64,000 bases of DNA from Macrostomum hystrix (taxonomy: Eukaryota; Platyhelminthes; Macrostomidae), in the NCBI GenBank assembly GCA_950097015.1, contig CATNEN010000039.1:6216501-6280500 (forward strand), written 5' to 3'. Below, piece by piece: positions 62,001 through 64,000 of the stretch (its first letter is position 1; every line of letters starts with the position of its first letter). The position numbers and the translations under genes are program-made. The notes beneath the pieces are model-generated. The model searched no databases. It was not told where the DNA came from and saw only the letters and a list, made by a program, of their open reading frames with translations.

Positions 62001-64000
62001 CCTAGATTATAACTGATGTAAGATCTAGTCTCCTAGATTCTAACTGATGTGAAATCTAGTCTCTGAGATTATAACTGATGGGAGATCTAGTCTCTGAGAT
62101 TCCAACTGATGTGAGATCTAGTCTCCTAGATTATAACTGATGTAAGATCTAGTCTCTGAGATTCCAACTGATGTGAGATCTAGTCTCCTAGATTATAACT
62201 GATGTAAGATCTAGTCTCCTAGATTCTAACTGATGTGAAATCTAGTCTCTGAGATTCCAACTGATGTGAGATCTAGTCTCTAAGATTATAACTGATGTGA
62301 AATCTAGTCTCTGAGATTCCAACTGATGTGAGATCTAGTCTCTGAGATTCCAACTGATGTGAGATCTAGTCTCTGAGATTCCAACTGATGTGAGATCTAG
62401 TCTCTAAGATTATAACTGATGTGAGATCTAGTCTCTGAGATTATAACTGATGTGAGATCTAGTCTCTGAGATTATAACTGATGTGAGATCTAGTCTCTGA
62501 GATTATAACTGATGTGAGATCTAGTCTCTGAGATTATAACTGATGTGAGATCTAGTCTCTGAGATTATAACTGATGTAAGATCTAGTCTCTGAGATTATA
62601 ACTGATGTGAGATCTAGTCTCTGAGATTATAACTGATGTGAGATCTAGTCTCTGAGATTATAACTGATGTGAGATCTAGTCTCTAAGATTATAACTGATG
62701 TAAGATCTAGTCTCTGATATTATAACTGATGTGAGATCTAGTCTCTAAGATTCTAACTGATGGGAGATCTAGTCTCTGAGATTATAACTGATGTAAGATC
62801 TAGTCTCTGAGATTCCAACTGATGTGAGATCTAGTCTCCTAGATTATAACTGATGTAAGATCTAGTCTCCTAGATTCTAACTGATGTGAAATCTAGTCTC
62901 TGAGATTCCAACTGATGTGAGATCTAGTCTCTGAGATTATAACTGATGTGAGATCTAGTCTCTGAGATTATAACTGATGTGAGATCTAGTCTCTAAGATT
63001 ATAACTGATGTGAAATCTAGTCTCTGAGATGATAACTGATGTGAGATCTAGTCTCTGAGATTCCAACTGATGTGAGATCTAGTCTCTGAGATTATAACTG
63101 ATGTGAGATCTAGTCTCTAAGATTATAACTGATGTGAAATCTAGTCTCTGAGATGATAACTGATGTGAGATCTAGTCTCTGAGATTCCAACTGATGTGAG
63201 ATCTAGTCTCCTAGATTATAACTGATGTAAGATCTAGTCTCCTAGATTCTAACTGCTGTGAGATCTAGTCTCTGAGATTCCAACTGATGTGAGATCTAGT
63301 CTCTAAGATTATAACTGATGTGAGATCTAGTCTCTGAGATTCCAACTGATGTGAGATCTAGTCTCTGAGATTCCAACTGATGTGAGATCTAGTCTCTGAG
63401 ATTCCAACTGATGTGAGATCTAGTCTCCTAGATTATAACTGATGTAAGATCTAGTCTCTGAGATTATAACTGATGTGAGATCTAGTCTCTGAGATTATAA
63501 CTGATGTGAGATCTAGTCTCTGAGATTCCAACTGATGTGAGATCTAGTCTCTGAGATTCCAACTGATGTGAGATCTAGTCTCTGAGATTCCAACTGATGT
63601 GAGATCTAGTCTCCTAGATTATAACTGATGTAAGATCTAGTCTCTGAGATTCCAACTGATGTGAGATCTAGTCTCCTAGATTATAACTGATGTAAGATCT
63701 AGTCTCTGAGATTCCAACTGATGTGAGATCTAGTCTCTAAGATTATAACTGATGTAAGATCTAGTCTCCTAGATTCCAACTGATGTAAGATCTAGTCTCC
63801 TAGATTATAACTGATGTAAGATCTAGTCTCCTAGATTCTAACTGCTGTGAGATCTAGTCTCTGAGATTCCAACTGATGTGAGATCTAGTCTCTAAGATTA
63901 TAACTGATGTGAGATCTAGTCTCTGAGATTCCAACTGATGTGAGATCTAGTCTCTGAGATTCCAACTGATGTGAGATCTAGTCTCTGAGATTCCAACTGA
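59100..64000. repeat. 31-bp satellite running off the right edge
   Basis: About 158 copies of a unit with GATCTAGTCTCTGAGATTCC then AACTGATGTGA. The main variants are GATTCC/GATTAT, CTCTGAG/CTCTAAG/CTCCTAG and GTGAG/GTAAG/GTGAA. The rare GCTGTGAG variant at about 61451 recurs at about 63249 in the same context, 1,798 bases (58 units) apart, showing higher-order duplication. Its full size is unknown. Confidence 0.95.

Noticed and set aside
59100-64000. CRISPR-like regular repeats
   Set aside because: Units are contiguous with no unique spacers, and the genome is eukaryotic; it is satellite DNA.

Overview
The window is metazoan nuclear DNA. Genes are split by GT-AG introns, carry AATAAA poly(A) signals, and sit among tRNA-derived SINEs, a small inverted-repeat transposon and an interstitial TTAGGG tract. 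Coding exons are GC-rich and intergenic DNA is AT-rich. The two helicases, the DEG/ENaC channel and the animal-type ATP-citrate lyase all point to an animal. A lophotrochozoan, perhaps a free-living flatworm such as Macrostomum, is my guess from the repeat richness and possible trans-splice acceptors. I could not test that.

Layout. 1-695: AT-rich upstream DNA. 711-4495 (+): DDX10/Dbp4-type DEAD-box helicase in 4 exons. 5002-5328 (+): a 108-aa unrecognised protein. 5950-12132 (+): DHX37/Dhr1-type DEAH-box helicase in 8 exons. These three genes lie head to tail with short gaps. Each start is preceded by a splice-acceptor-like sequence, so they may form a polycistronic (trans-spliced) unit. Both helicases are known nucleolar small-subunit ribosome assembly factors. 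12.2-19.4 kb: non-coding, with minisatellites, two SINEs, a MEF2-like site array and telomeric repeats. 19462-22334 (-): a DEG/ENaC channel in 2 exons. 22.3-26.7 kb: non-coding, with two minisatellites. 26707-56055 (-): a complete ATP-citrate lyase in 12 exons (1097 aa after in-frame splicing), stretched over 29 kb by repeat-filled introns. 56.1-59.1 kb: AT-rich DNA with a 446-bp non-autonomous DNA transposon and weak gene candidates. 59.1 kb to the right edge: a 31-bp satellite of about 158 copies that continues beyond the window.

The dominant feature is tandem repetition. About 35 distinct arrays, with units of 6-80 bp, cover close to half of the window. Nearly every long intron carries its own array. 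In many introns the unit, read on the gene's sense strand, contains a polypyrimidine tract plus CAG, that is, a 3' splice-site look-alike. Several arrays share 10-13 bp cores, and several show higher-order repeat structure. I regard this intron/minisatellite relationship as the most unusual signal here. All exon models were built by checking splice motifs, reading-frame phase and recalled family sequence. No alignment or expression data were available.
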